DNA of 6,489 bases, taken from assembly GCA_030609625.1 (NCBI GenBank), contig JAUWBX010000123.1:1-6489 (forward strand), in the 5' to 3' direction. Every line of letters begins with the position of its first letter. The first letter of the stretch is position 1. This document shows positions 1-5,481 of this stretch, piece by piece. The position numbers and the translations under genes were made by a program. Below the pieces are notes generated by a model. It saw only the letters and a list, made by a program, of their open reading frames with translations, was not told the DNA's origin and did not search any database. Source of the stretch: Phycisphaerae bacterium. Its GTDB lineage: Bacteria > Planctomycetota > Phycisphaerae > Sedimentisphaerales > Anaerobacaceae.

Positions 1-415
1 TATTGTTTGGGGAAAAGAGCAGTCCAATTCGTTCAACATGAACAAGGTCTTTGGAACAGGCCAATGCTACGGCCGCACCGTTGGGCGAGTAGGCAGTATA
101 GGTGATATACCAGCGTTTTTCTTCTGCCAGGTATGTAACTCGCGGGTCTTCGCAGCCCCACTGTTCATACCGCCAGTTTTGCTCACCGTAGCGGAGTATT
201 GGCTCTTGCTCGAATTTCCAATCAGTCACTCCGTTCTTGCTGCGTGCTATATAGATGTTCGAGTGTCCGGCGTGGTCTTCGACACGCAGCAGCAAGACGA
301 CCTCGTCGCCCTGTTCGGTAGCACCGGGATTAAGGACGGCGGCTGCCGGGAAGGGCAAGTCCAAAGGTGAAATGATTGGATTATGCTGCGACCTGGTAAA
401 AACTCTTGTCTTCAT
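1..415 (-). CDS. GH130 family glycoside phosphorylase, N-terminal part (cut by window edge)
   Basis: GH130 enzymes are cytoplasmic or periplasmic phosphorylases (some are hydrolases) that act on beta-linked mannosides and release mannose 1-phosphate. Reading the minus strand from the ATG at 415 gives 138 codons with no stop before the window edge, so the C-terminal half or more is missing (the family is usually about 300-350 residues). Family signs are the opening HNPIISP (residues 11-17), LNPGA (28-32), LLLRVED (41-47), S-x-IYIARS (52-59), and WGCEDPR (86-92) followed by WYITYTAYS. D90 in the EDPR motif matches the conserved catalytic aspartate of the family as I recall it. The start is chosen because GAGAGG lies 7 bases upstream; an in-frame ATG at 442 with a weaker AGGA is the alternative. 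Mannosylglucose versus mannan-oligosaccharide specificity cannot be decided from this fragment. It is divergent from the gene at 1002. Confidence 0.88.
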   Translation of the reverse strand, partial: MKTRVFTRSQHNPIISPLDLPFPAAAVLNPGATEQGDEVVLLLRVEDHAGHSNIYIARSKNGVTDWKFEQEPILRYGEQNWRYEQWGCEDPRVTYLAEEKRWYITYTAYSPNGAAVALACSKDLVHVERIGLLFSPNN

Positions 416-590
416 AAGGGTGCCTCTCAGTCCTAACGGCATTTGTTTTATCCTGTTGCCGCAAGTCTAACAAAAAAGACAACCTCCGCCAACAATTAAA
501 GTCGTGTCTGTATAATCTTGTTTTGAGGGGTATCATAAAAAGCTGGAATTTTCAAGACAGACCTGATATTCTATTGATAATCAGTCTCAG

Positions 591-606
591 TCCCGATGTG
601 TCGGGA
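591..606. repeat. Short inverted repeat (6-bp stem, 4-base loop)
   Basis: TCCCGA and TCGGGA are separated by TGTG. There is no T-run on either side, so it is not a terminator. AGTCC (589-593) can also pair with GGACT at 614-618. It looks like a small interspersed palindrome. Confidence 0.5.
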
Positions 607-638
607 TAGCTAAGGACTGGTAAAGAAATTAGGTTTCG

Positions 639-785
639 TTTTTGGCTGAGCGAGGACAAGGCTGGCAAGGAAGCAAAATGCAGGCCTATGGTTCGACAGG
701 CTCACCATCCTGAGCGAAGTCGAAGGACTGGTTGGTAGTCCGAGTTTTGCTGACACCGCCAGCCGAAGCCACAGCCGGCCAAAAA
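639..785. repeat. Nested imperfect palindromic element
   Basis: Several inverted pairs share one centre. TTTTTGGC (639-646) pairs with GCCAAAAA (778-785), GGCTGGC (660-666) with GCCAGCC (758-764), and GCAAAA (673-678) with TTTTGC (745-750). The core holds another hairpin, TTCGAC (692-697) with GTCGAA (719-724), extended by GCTCA (700-704) with TGAGC (711-715). The TTCGAC-type hairpin resembles short repeats seen dispersed in many environmental genomes; that is recollection, not a search. The GGCCAAAAATG end also occurs in the palindrome at 1771-1948, which suggests a family. Confidence 0.6.
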
Positions 786-861
786 TGGAAAATAATTTAT
801 TTACAAGTCCTAATAGTCGGTCAAGAAAGAATTTGTGGGTGTGGACAGGAGCAAAAATAAC

Positions 862-890
862 TTGACTGTGGAGCGGTAAAATTCTTTAAT
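862..890 (+). promoter_or_regulatory. Sigma-70 type promoter for the coiled-coil gene
   Basis: TTGACT (862-867) and TTTAAT (885-890) are separated by 17 bases, a near-consensus pair. Transcription would begin near 897, giving a leader of about 105 bases before the ATG at 1002. It is the best match in the 416-1001 gap, but such pairs also occur by chance in AT-rich DNA. Confidence 0.5.
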
Positions 891-919
891 ATGGCCAGTA
901 GGTTATCAGGTAAAAGAAC

Positions 920-947
920 AGAAGACGGAAGTCAGAAGGCAGAAGAC
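920..947 (+). repeat. 7-bp purine-rich tandem repeat, four units
   Basis: The units are AGAAGAC, GGAAGTC, AGAAGGC and AGAAGAC. Every unit keeps G/A-rich bases followed by a final C. The array sits in the expected leader of the gene at 1002. It is bracketed by two copies of AGGTTATCAGG at 900-910 and 955-965. Confidence 0.6.
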
Positions 948-1001
948 AGATAAAAGGTTATCAGGGTATCAGGATTTGGGAATTGAGTTAGGGATTGAGA
1001 A

Positions 1002-1787
1002 ATGACAATAAAAGACATCTGGGCGGGAACGAGTAACTGGCTGCGTTCTCACAATCCATCCCGTTCTTCAAATTATAAGCCGGACGTAGATGATGATGGT
1101 TTGATTAGCCAGGAGGCAGAGTCCACGGGGACGGCTGTTGACCAGGCCGGGCCTACGGGGACTCAAAGTGATAAGCTTATCGTAAAAGCGATTCCGCCGA
1201 AGGACAAACATGAATCGCTCGAAAAACTGCATCAGGGCTTTAATAAACTCGTCGAGCAATTGCAGGATATCAACGAGCATTTGGGCCGTCAGGTTACTCA
1301 GCATGAAAATCTGATGAGCCGAATGGAACAACTGCCCAGTTTGCTTGAGAGTTTTCCTTCAGTTGTGGAAAATCAAAAGCGGATAACAGAGCAGCTTCTC
1401 GAGCAGTTGAAATCAGCCGCTGCCAAGAACCAGCAGTTCCTGGATGCTGTTGAAAAAATCCCGAATGAAACCGCCAAACAGACCGATGCCCTGGTTGATA
1501 TCGACCATCAGCTTGCCGCCGCTGCCGATACGGATGTGCAAATGGCTGAGAGCTTTAACAAATTTAACCAGACTCTGGACAAATTGGACCAGAGCACCCT
1601 TGCCCAGACCGACAGTATCATGCAGATGAGCCGCACTTTCGCCACGAGCGACAGATACCTCAAATACATCGTATCCAGGCAGAACAAACGCTTTATGTGG
1701 GTATCTATAACTGCTCTGGGTATATGCGTAGCTGTTATCTTGATTCTGGCCGGCATCATCATTTATCTTAAGAGCCTATCCGAATAA
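1002..1787 (+). CDS. Coiled-coil protein with a C-terminal membrane anchor, unknown function
   Basis: I do not recognise a family. The 261-residue protein has a polar, acidic, low-complexity N-terminus (about 1-65). A long heptad-rich helical stretch follows (about 70-215: HESLEKLHQGFNKLVEQL and later LVDIDHQLAAAADTDVQMAESF, LDKLDQ). One hydrophobic segment (about 232-255) comes after the basic RQNKR, and the protein ends in the short tail KSLSE. There is no signal peptide, so the bulk is probably cytoplasmic with a tail anchor. Such a shape fits a scaffold or membrane-linked filament or chemoreceptor-like protein, but no functional motif is visible. AGGGA at 990-994 is a modest ribosome binding site 7 bases before the ATG. 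The last codons (AGC-CTA-TCC-GAA-TAA) lie inside the left arm of a palindromic element (1771-1948), so the present C-terminus may be element-derived. Confidence 0.75.
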   Translation: MTIKDIWAGTSNWLRSHNPSRSSNYKPDVDDDGLISQEAESTGTAVDQAGPTGTQSDKLIVKAIPPKDKHESLEKLHQGFNKLVEQLQDINEHLGRQVTQHENLMSRMEQLPSLLESFPSVVENQKRITEQLLEQLKSAAAKNQQFLDAVEKIPNETAKQTDALVDIDHQLAAAADTDVQMAESFNKFNQTLDKLDQSTLAQTDSIMQMSRTFATSDRYLKYIVSRQNKRFMWVSITALGICVAVILILAGIIIYLKSLSE

Positions 1788-1948
1788 CCGGGTTGTTATG
1801 AGGCCGAGCGAAAGGTTCGAGGCCAAGGCGGCAGGCCAAAAATGCTCGGAGGCGTGGTTTTCTCCACGCTGAGAACGTTTTTGGCCGACAACGCAGGCAT
1901 CGGGCTTTGCAGCCGGCCGCAATAGAGCGGGTTATTCGGATAGGCTCT
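1771..1948. repeat. Long imperfect palindrome with 19-bp perfect terminal arms
   Basis: AGAGCCTATCCGAATAACC (1771-1789) is the exact reverse complement of 1930-1948. Inside the arms the two halves stay similar on reverse-complement comparison: GGCCG, CAAAG-like and GCC blocks, then GCCAAAAA against TTTTTGGC. The centre is a hairpin, GCGTGG / CCACGC, around a TTTTCT loop. The whole about 178-bp unit is thus a degenerate palindrome, like a MITE-type or REP-type element. The left arm supplies the last codons and stop of the upstream gene. A run of eight Ts follows the right arm by about 14 bases, so it might also end transcription. No transposase is encoded. Confidence 0.7.
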
Positions 1949-1972
1949 AAGTACTAAAAATATTTTTTTTGT

Positions 1973-2001
1973 TTGACCATTGCCGGATAGTGTGATAGCA
2001 T
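1973..2001 (+). promoter_or_regulatory. Sigma-70 type promoter of the riboswitch operon
   Basis: TTGACC (1973-1978) and TAGCAT (1996-2001) are spaced by 17 bases, with TGTGA just before the -10 box (an extended -10-like context). The start of transcription would fall near 2008, about 20 bases before the riboswitch aptamer. That placement supports the call. Confidence 0.65.
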
Positions 2002-2028
2002 TTTTTTGTTCTTTGAAAAGAATATAGC

Positions 2029-2265
2029 CTGACTGTAGGTCCTGAAGCTGTGCTTTGGGATAGTCAAATGGGAACACGGTTAAAAACCGTGACGGTCGCG
2101 CCGCTGTGAGCGTCTGTTCCGATTGTTGAATCGGAAATCCGAGAGGCATTTTTATCCACTGTCCAGCATTAATTTTTGTAGCGACAATTTATTGTGCTCC
2201 AAAAATTAGTGCTGGATGGGAAGGAGTCTCGAGGTAAGACGCAAGTCAGAAAACCTGCCTGTAGT
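2029..2265 (+). ncRNA. Cobalamin (adenosylcobalamin-type) riboswitch aptamer
   Basis: Conserved blocks occur in the family order. GGGAA (2070-2074) is followed by the CACGGT / ACCGTG hairpin (2075-2091), CGGTCGCGCCGCTGTGAGCG (2093-2112), a variable hairpin TTCCGATT / AATCGGAA (2117-2136) and CACTGTCC (2157-2164). Then come GGATGGGAAGG (2214-2224) and the B12 box GCAAGTCAGAAAACCTGCCT (2241-2260). The family binds adenosyl- or methylcobalamin and switches off downstream genes when the vitamin is abundant. One peripheral arm (2163-2215) is unusually long, with a 16-bp stem that has a single G-T pair. The outer boundaries are approximate because I could not fix the closing stem P1. The downstream terminator indicates control at transcription. 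Confidence 0.95.
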
Positions 2266-2272
2266 GAGTTAC

Positions 2273-2312
2273 GAGTTTTTAGTTGCAACTCAAAATTCAA
2301 CACTAAAAACTC
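2273..2312. repeat. AT-rich hairpin between aptamer and terminator
   Basis: GAGTTTTTAGT (2273-2283) and ACTAAAAACTC (2302-2312) form an 11-bp perfect stem with an 18-base loop. The sequence is far richer in A/T than the riboswitch around it. It lies just after the B12 box, inside what should be the expression platform. It could be an inserted palindromic repeat or part of the switching structure. Confidence 0.55.
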
Positions 2313-2401
2313 AAAATTGAACTTGGTGTTCTCGCGAATTGGAATGCAGGTGTAGGTTTCCGGCCTGATGCTATTGGCTGGGATTCGGTTTGGGCTGAAT
2401 A

Positions 2402-2442
2402 AAAAAAGCCGCCGTTCCTTTCGCGGGAACGGCGGCTTTTTT
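2402..2442 (+). terminator. Intrinsic terminator, expression platform of the cobalamin riboswitch
   Basis: GCCGCCGTTCC (2408-2418) pairs perfectly with GGAACGGCGGC (2426-2436) around a 7-base loop. Six As before the stem pair with the T-run TTTTTT (2437-2442), which is followed by GTTTTT. It lies between the riboswitch and the start codon at 2613, where a ligand-controlled terminator is expected. The A-run on the other side would also let it work on the minus strand. I could not trace a clear anti-terminator. Confidence 0.85.
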
Positions 2443-2596
2443 GTTTTTAAAACGCCCTCGCGATAAGGGCAAGATAAAACGAAAGGAGATAAAATAAAAT
2501 GACATAGCAACACAAACATACTGTTTATGCACAATTTAGAGAAGCATCAAAGAAGGTAGAGAAGTTTTTGAAGAGTAAATGACAGTTTTTGGAATT

Positions 2597-2604
2597 GGAA
2601 GGAG
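2597..2604 (+). promoter_or_regulatory. Ribosome binding site that decides the start at 2613
   Basis: GGAAGGAG (2597-2604) stands 8 bases before ATG 2613. An in-frame TTG at 2589 lies before this site and would place the Shine-Dalgarno sequence inside the gene, so 2613 is preferred. Confidence 0.85.
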
Positions 2605-2612
2605 TAAAAATT

Positions 2613-4370
2613 ATGGCTTCGGGAAGATTGATGAAATTTGAAAATTTAGTCTGTTTAATTGCTGTTTTGACAATAGTAAGTACGGCAAATGCCGATATAG
2701 CCACTTTTGAAGACTTAGCTTTGCCGCCTGAATCATACTGGAACGGCTCAGACGAGTCGGGCGGCTTTGCCAGCAGCAGCGCCTACTTTAACAATAATTA
2801 TAATTCTGCCTGGGGTTCGTGGGACGGCTTTTCTTATTCGAACATCACCGATACCACGACAGCAGGGATGGCGGCTCAGTATAACGCTATTACAGGAGCA
2901 GGCCAGGGCAATTCGGCCAACTATGCCATCGGTTATGCCGGCTGGGCTCCACTGCCTACTATTACGTTAGACACTGCCGATGTTGTTGAAGGCTTGTATG
3001 TAACAAATAACAACTATGTCTGCTACGCAATGCTTGGCGGCGATGCCTTCGCCAAAAAGTTCGGCGGCGACAGCGGCAATGACCCGGACTGGTTCATGCT
3101 CACTATTACGGGCAAAGATGTTGACGGCGTTGTGACAGGCACGGTTGATTTATACTTAGCTGATTACCGCTTTGCGGACAATAGCGCCGATTACATCGTG
3201 AACACGTGGCAATACGTTGATTTGACTTCATTAGGAGCGGTAAAGAGCCTGGAGTTTTCCTTGAGCTCGAGCGATGTCGGTGATTGGGGTATGAATACTC
3301 CCGCTTACTTTGCGCTCGATACCCTTATGCGCAAGTCAGCGTTTGTATATGCCGAGACTTATACCGAAGCTGGGGTAAACGGATACATAAATCCCGACAA
3401 CAATTGGCAGCATGCCGACCCGCAGGATCCTAACGCCGTGATAAATCCGATATTTCGCGGCTGGGCCACAGAAATAGTAAGCTATCAGCCCGCGCCAGGA
3501 CTGGATCCGCAATGGACCGACCCTAACATGGCCTTAGGACCGGTTACCGGCAGTAATGTAGATATTGTCAGCCTTGGTGATTTAAGTCAGCAGCAAATAG
3601 GCCAGGGTATGTCGCCCGGCCAGATTACTCTGTATTTCGATGAACCGATTCGTCAGGGCAAAGGCTATGACTTTGTCGTTTTCGAGAATGGCTTTGTTTC
3701 CGATGCTAACTGGAGTACTGGCTCGATTGCCGGGCAGATGTTAGCCGAGCTGGGATATGTGGAAGTATCTTCCAACGGCAATGATTTTGTCAGGTTTCCC
3801 GCAGTCTCTCTGACAGGCGAAGCTGCAAGCGTGTATGTGACCATTGAGATTAGCAAGATTTATAATCTGGCTGGCAAGCATCCCAATGCTTATGGCATCT
3901 GTACCGGCACGCCATTCGATTTGAAGGAAATTGCCGAAGACCCTAAGGTCGTATCAGGCCTTGTCGATGTGAACGATATAAGATACGTGCGAATAGTTGA
4001 CATACCCGGCAGCGGAGATTTTACCGACGCAGCTATGTTAAACATAGACCCCGGTACATGGCCCGCCTGGGATTTCTATCAGAACAATCATCCGGTTTAC
4101 GATGCCTGGGTTACATATGGCTCAGGCGGCCTGGATTTAGAAGCGATAGGCGTTCTGAAAGAACAAAAGTATAGTGCTGATATCGATTTGAATGGTGTGG
4201 TTGATGTGTTTGATTTTGAGCTGTTTATCTCAGCTTTGGACAGTCACTTTGGCCAGCCGAACTGGATAGCCGGATGTGACCTGGCAGAGCCCAAAGACTT
4301 AGTTATCGACCTCGCTGACTTTGCCATCTTAGTTGCTCAATGGCTCAAAACTGAACAATGGCGTTATTGA
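2613..4370 (+). CDS. Secreted DUF4465 protein with second surface domain and dockerin-like tail, under cobalamin riboswitch control
   Basis: This 585-residue protein starts with a signal peptide (residues 1-27, hydrophobic 11-22, cleavage likely after ANA before DIATFED). Residues about 31-237 match DUF4465: TFEDL, ESYWNGSDESGGF, NNYNSAWGSWDGFSYSN, then FALDTL at the end. Residues about 246-515 form a second domain with FDEPIRQGKGYDFVVFENGF, GYVEVSSNGNDFVRFP, YNLAGKH, GTPFDL, VNDIRYVRIVD and GSGGLDLEAIGV. Residues about 521-578 hold two calcium-loop-like repeats (DIDLNGVVDVFDFELF and DLAEPKDLVIDLADF), as in dockerin-like tails of planctomycetes. From memory, both domain types occur in Bacteroidetes surface proteins of B12 uptake loci (BtuH-type corrinoid binders); the exact family match is unverified. 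With the riboswitch upstream, the likely role is extracellular or surface binding of corrinoids. The function is an inference; secretion and domain calls are firmer. Confidence 0.9.
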   Translation: MASGRLMKFENLVCLIAVLTIVSTANADIATFEDLALPPESYWNGSDESGGFASSSAYFNNNYNSAWGSWDGFSYSNITDTTTAGMAAQYNAITGAGQGNSANYAIGYAGWAPLPTITLDTADVVEGLYVTNNNYVCYAMLGGDAFAKKFGGDSGNDPDWFMLTITGKDVDGVVTGTVDLYLADYRFADNSADYIVNTWQYVDLTSLGAVKSLEFSLSSSDVGDWGMNTPAYFALDTLMRKSAFVYAETYTEAGVNGYINPDNNWQHADPQDPNAVINPIFRGWATEIVSYQPAPGLDPQWTDPNMALGPVTGSNVDIVSLGDLSQQQIGQGMSPGQITLYFDEPIRQGKGYDFVVFENGFVSDANWSTGSIAGQMLAELGYVEVSSNGNDFVRFPAVSLTGEAASVYVTIEISKIYNLAGKHPNAYGICTGTPFDLKEIAEDPKVVSGLVDVNDIRYVRIVDIPGSGDFTDAAMLNIDPGTWPAWDFYQNNHPVYDAWVTYGSGGLDLEAIGVLKEQKYSADIDLNGVVDVFDFELFISALDSHFGQPNWIAGCDLAEPKDLVIDLADFAILVAQWLKTEQWRY

Positions 4371-4374
4371 TGAT

Positions 4375-5271
4375 ATGTTTGCCTTGATTAAATCTATGTG
4401 TAACCAAAAACAAAAAGCTTTTACCCCGTTAGAAATTAAGATTCCTGGCCAGAAAGGCGGAAGATTTCTAACGGGGTTTACATTGGTTGAGATATTGGTA
4501 GTGATTTCGGTGGTTGCCTTGCTAATGGCCATATTACTGCCGGCATTAGCTGCAGCAAGGTCCCGGACGCAGGCTTTGGTCTGCAAATCTAATCTTCGCC
4601 AGCTTCTGATAGCAAGTATCGGCTACGCCGCTGAAAACGATGGATTTTATGTTCCGGCTGCGAGTGATATGTGGGACAGCGCAGGTTTGCATCGCTGGCA
4701 CGGCGTAAGGGACGCTCTCGATGAGCCTTTTGATGCGGGCAGAGGTCCTTTGGTTGGGTATCTGGCTGACGGACGGGTCAAAGAATGTCCGGCGAAAATG
4801 GGGTTCGTAAAGGGAGAGGATTGGAATACGAACTTTGAACAGGGCTGCGGCGGTTACGGTTACAATATGACTTATATCGGCAGTCGTATCTGGCAATGTG
4901 GTATTAACAGCGTGCAAGCCTGGAAGGAATCCTATGCCCGGACGACCCGTATGACGGAGATCGCCTCGCCGGGCAGAACCTTGATGTTCGCAGATTCGGC
5001 AATGGCTAACGACGGAATATCTTTGATTGAATACTCGTTCGCCGAGCCGCCGTTTACTGTCCACAACGGTCAACCAGCAACTAATTTTTATATGTCACCA
5101 TCTATTCATTTTCGGCACAGTGGTCGTGTGAACGTTGGCTGGGCCGACGGCCATATCGCGCCGCGCGAAATGGCAAAGTTTGACGACAAAAATGCCTATG
5201 ATGTCCAGTCGGCCGATATGAACTTAGGGTGGTTCGGGCCGATAAATAACACGCCGTTCGACCTGGAATAA
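4375..5271 (+). CDS. Type II secretion / type IV pilin-like pseudopilin with H-X9-DG motif
   Basis: The 298-residue protein has a prepilin cleavage motif G34-F35-T-L-V-E39, with glutamate at mature position 5. A hydrophobic helix follows (about 40-60, ILVVISVVALLMAILLPALAAAR), then a globular part with cysteines at 70, 138, 158 and 175. Near the C-terminus is H248-SGRVNVGWA-D258-G259, the H-X9-DG motif common in abundant planctomycete pseudopilin-like proteins. The ATG at 4375 lies 4 bases after the stop of the secreted DUF4465 gene and has no Shine-Dalgarno site, so translational coupling is likely. ATG 4396 is a possible shorter start, and the in-frame TTG at 4333 is unlikely. The leader is unusually long (34 residues) because a 53-bp palindromic element lies within it. 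The gene is in the riboswitch-controlled operon. Its substrate or partner is unknown; it may help display or assemble secreted proteins. Confidence 0.9.
   Translation: MFALIKSMCNQKQKAFTPLEIKIPGQKGGRFLTGFTLVEILVVISVVALLMAILLPALAAARSRTQALVCKSNLRQLLIASIGYAAENDGFYVPAASDMWDSAGLHRWHGVRDALDEPFDAGRGPLVGYLADGRVKECPAKMGFVKGEDWNTNFEQGCGGYGYNMTYIGSRIWQCGINSVQAWKESYARTTRMTEIASPGRTLMFADSAMANDGISLIEYSFAEPPFTVHNGQPATNFYMSPSIHFRHSGRVNVGWADGHIAPREMAKFDDKNAYDVQSADMNLGWFGPINNTPFDLE
4424..4476. mobile_element. 53-bp palindromic element inserted in the prepilin leader
   Basis: CCCCGTTAGAAAT (4424-4436) and ATTTCTAACGGGG (4464-4476) are perfect 13-bp terminal inverted repeats. They are flanked by TTTA direct repeats (4420-4423 and 4477-4480, or TTTAC counting the next base). 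Element plus one repeat equals 57 bp, 19 codons, so the frame is kept. Removing it joins AAAGCT-TTTACA-TTGGTTGAG and restores K-A-F-T-L-V-E. The insert encodes PLEIKIPGQKGGRFLTGFT and rebuilds a G-F-T-L-V-E cleavage site at its end. A CTGGCCAG palindrome (4445-4452) lies in the loop. There is no transposase, so it would depend on an enzyme elsewhere. Confidence 0.75.
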
Positions 5272-5335
5272 AAGGCACAAAGTCAGCAGCCGGATACGGA
5301 TATTCGCCTGTGGCAGAATCAGTAAGCAATTAAAA

Positions 5336-5368
5336 GGGGCCTATACCGAATCAATCAGTATAAGCCCC
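5336..5368 (-). terminator. Intrinsic terminator of the minus-strand surface-protein gene
   Basis: GGGGCCTATAC (5336-5346) and GTATAAGCCCC (5358-5368) form an 11-bp stem with one mismatch and an 11-base loop. On the minus strand the stem is followed by TTTTAATT, as in an intrinsic terminator, about 115 bases after the stop at 5482. On the plus strand it is followed by AAATTC, so it would be weak for the pseudopilin operon. Confidence 0.65.
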
Positions 5369-5401
5369 AAATTCGTGCAAATCTACAGCCCTGTCACCTG
5401 T

Positions 5402-5438
5402 TATCGTGAGCATCGTAAAGCGATATCCCACAATATCG
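5402..5438. repeat. Cluster of short inverted repeats in the 3' region
   Basis: CGATAT (5421-5426) pairs with ATATCG (5433-5438), and ATCG (5412-5415) can pair with CGAT (5421-5424) as an alternative. The sequence lies in the 3' leader-out of the minus-strand gene. It may be a small dispersed repeat or RNA structure, and I cannot assign a family. Confidence 0.35.
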
Positions 5439-5481
5439 GGCTTTTAGAGCCACGTATCAACACTGCTACGAACAACATCTG

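Larger units (their letters stand above)
416..1001. other. Intergenic region rich in short repeats
   Basis: No gene is supported in this 586-base stretch between divergent genes. It holds a small hairpin (TCCCGA / TCGGGA, 591-606), a nested palindrome (639-785), two copies of AGGTTATCAGG (900-910 and 955-965), a 7-bp tandem array (920-947) and a promoter for the plus-strand gene (862-890). I could not find a convincing promoter for the minus-strand GH130 gene. A TATAAT at 511-516 has no matching -35 box on the plus strand. Confidence 0.6.

Noticed and set aside
38..470. Plus-strand open frames over the left end
   Set aside because: They are antisense to the GH130 gene, whose minus-strand translation has clear family motifs; the plus-strand peptides are cysteine- and valine-rich without any pattern.
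920..965. CRISPR-like repeat array
   Set aside because: The units are only 7 bp with no spacers, and the 11-bp word occurs just twice.
1796..2149. Minus-strand open frame of 117 codons
   Set aside because: It spans the palindrome, the promoter and the first half of the aptamer; it has no family motif.
2339..2400. Second, tandem cobalamin aptamer suggested by GTAGGTTTCCGGCC
   Set aside because: No GGGAA block, CGGTCGCGCC core or second B12 box follows before the terminator.
2169..2534. Minus-strand open frame of 121 codons
   Set aside because: It lies across the cobalamin riboswitch, the AT-rich hairpin and the terminator, and its peptide simply reflects those RNA structures.
2589..2612. 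TTG start for the DUF4465 protein
   Set aside because: It precedes the good Shine-Dalgarno site that serves ATG 2613 and would add residues before the signal peptide.
4333..4374. TTG start for the pseudopilin
   Set aside because: It would overlap the dockerin-like tail of the upstream gene and has no ribosome binding site; ATG 4375 just after the stop fits coupling better.
4546..5073. Minus-strand open frame of 175 codons
   Set aside because: It is antisense to the pseudopilin gene, which has strong prepilin and H-X9-DG motifs.
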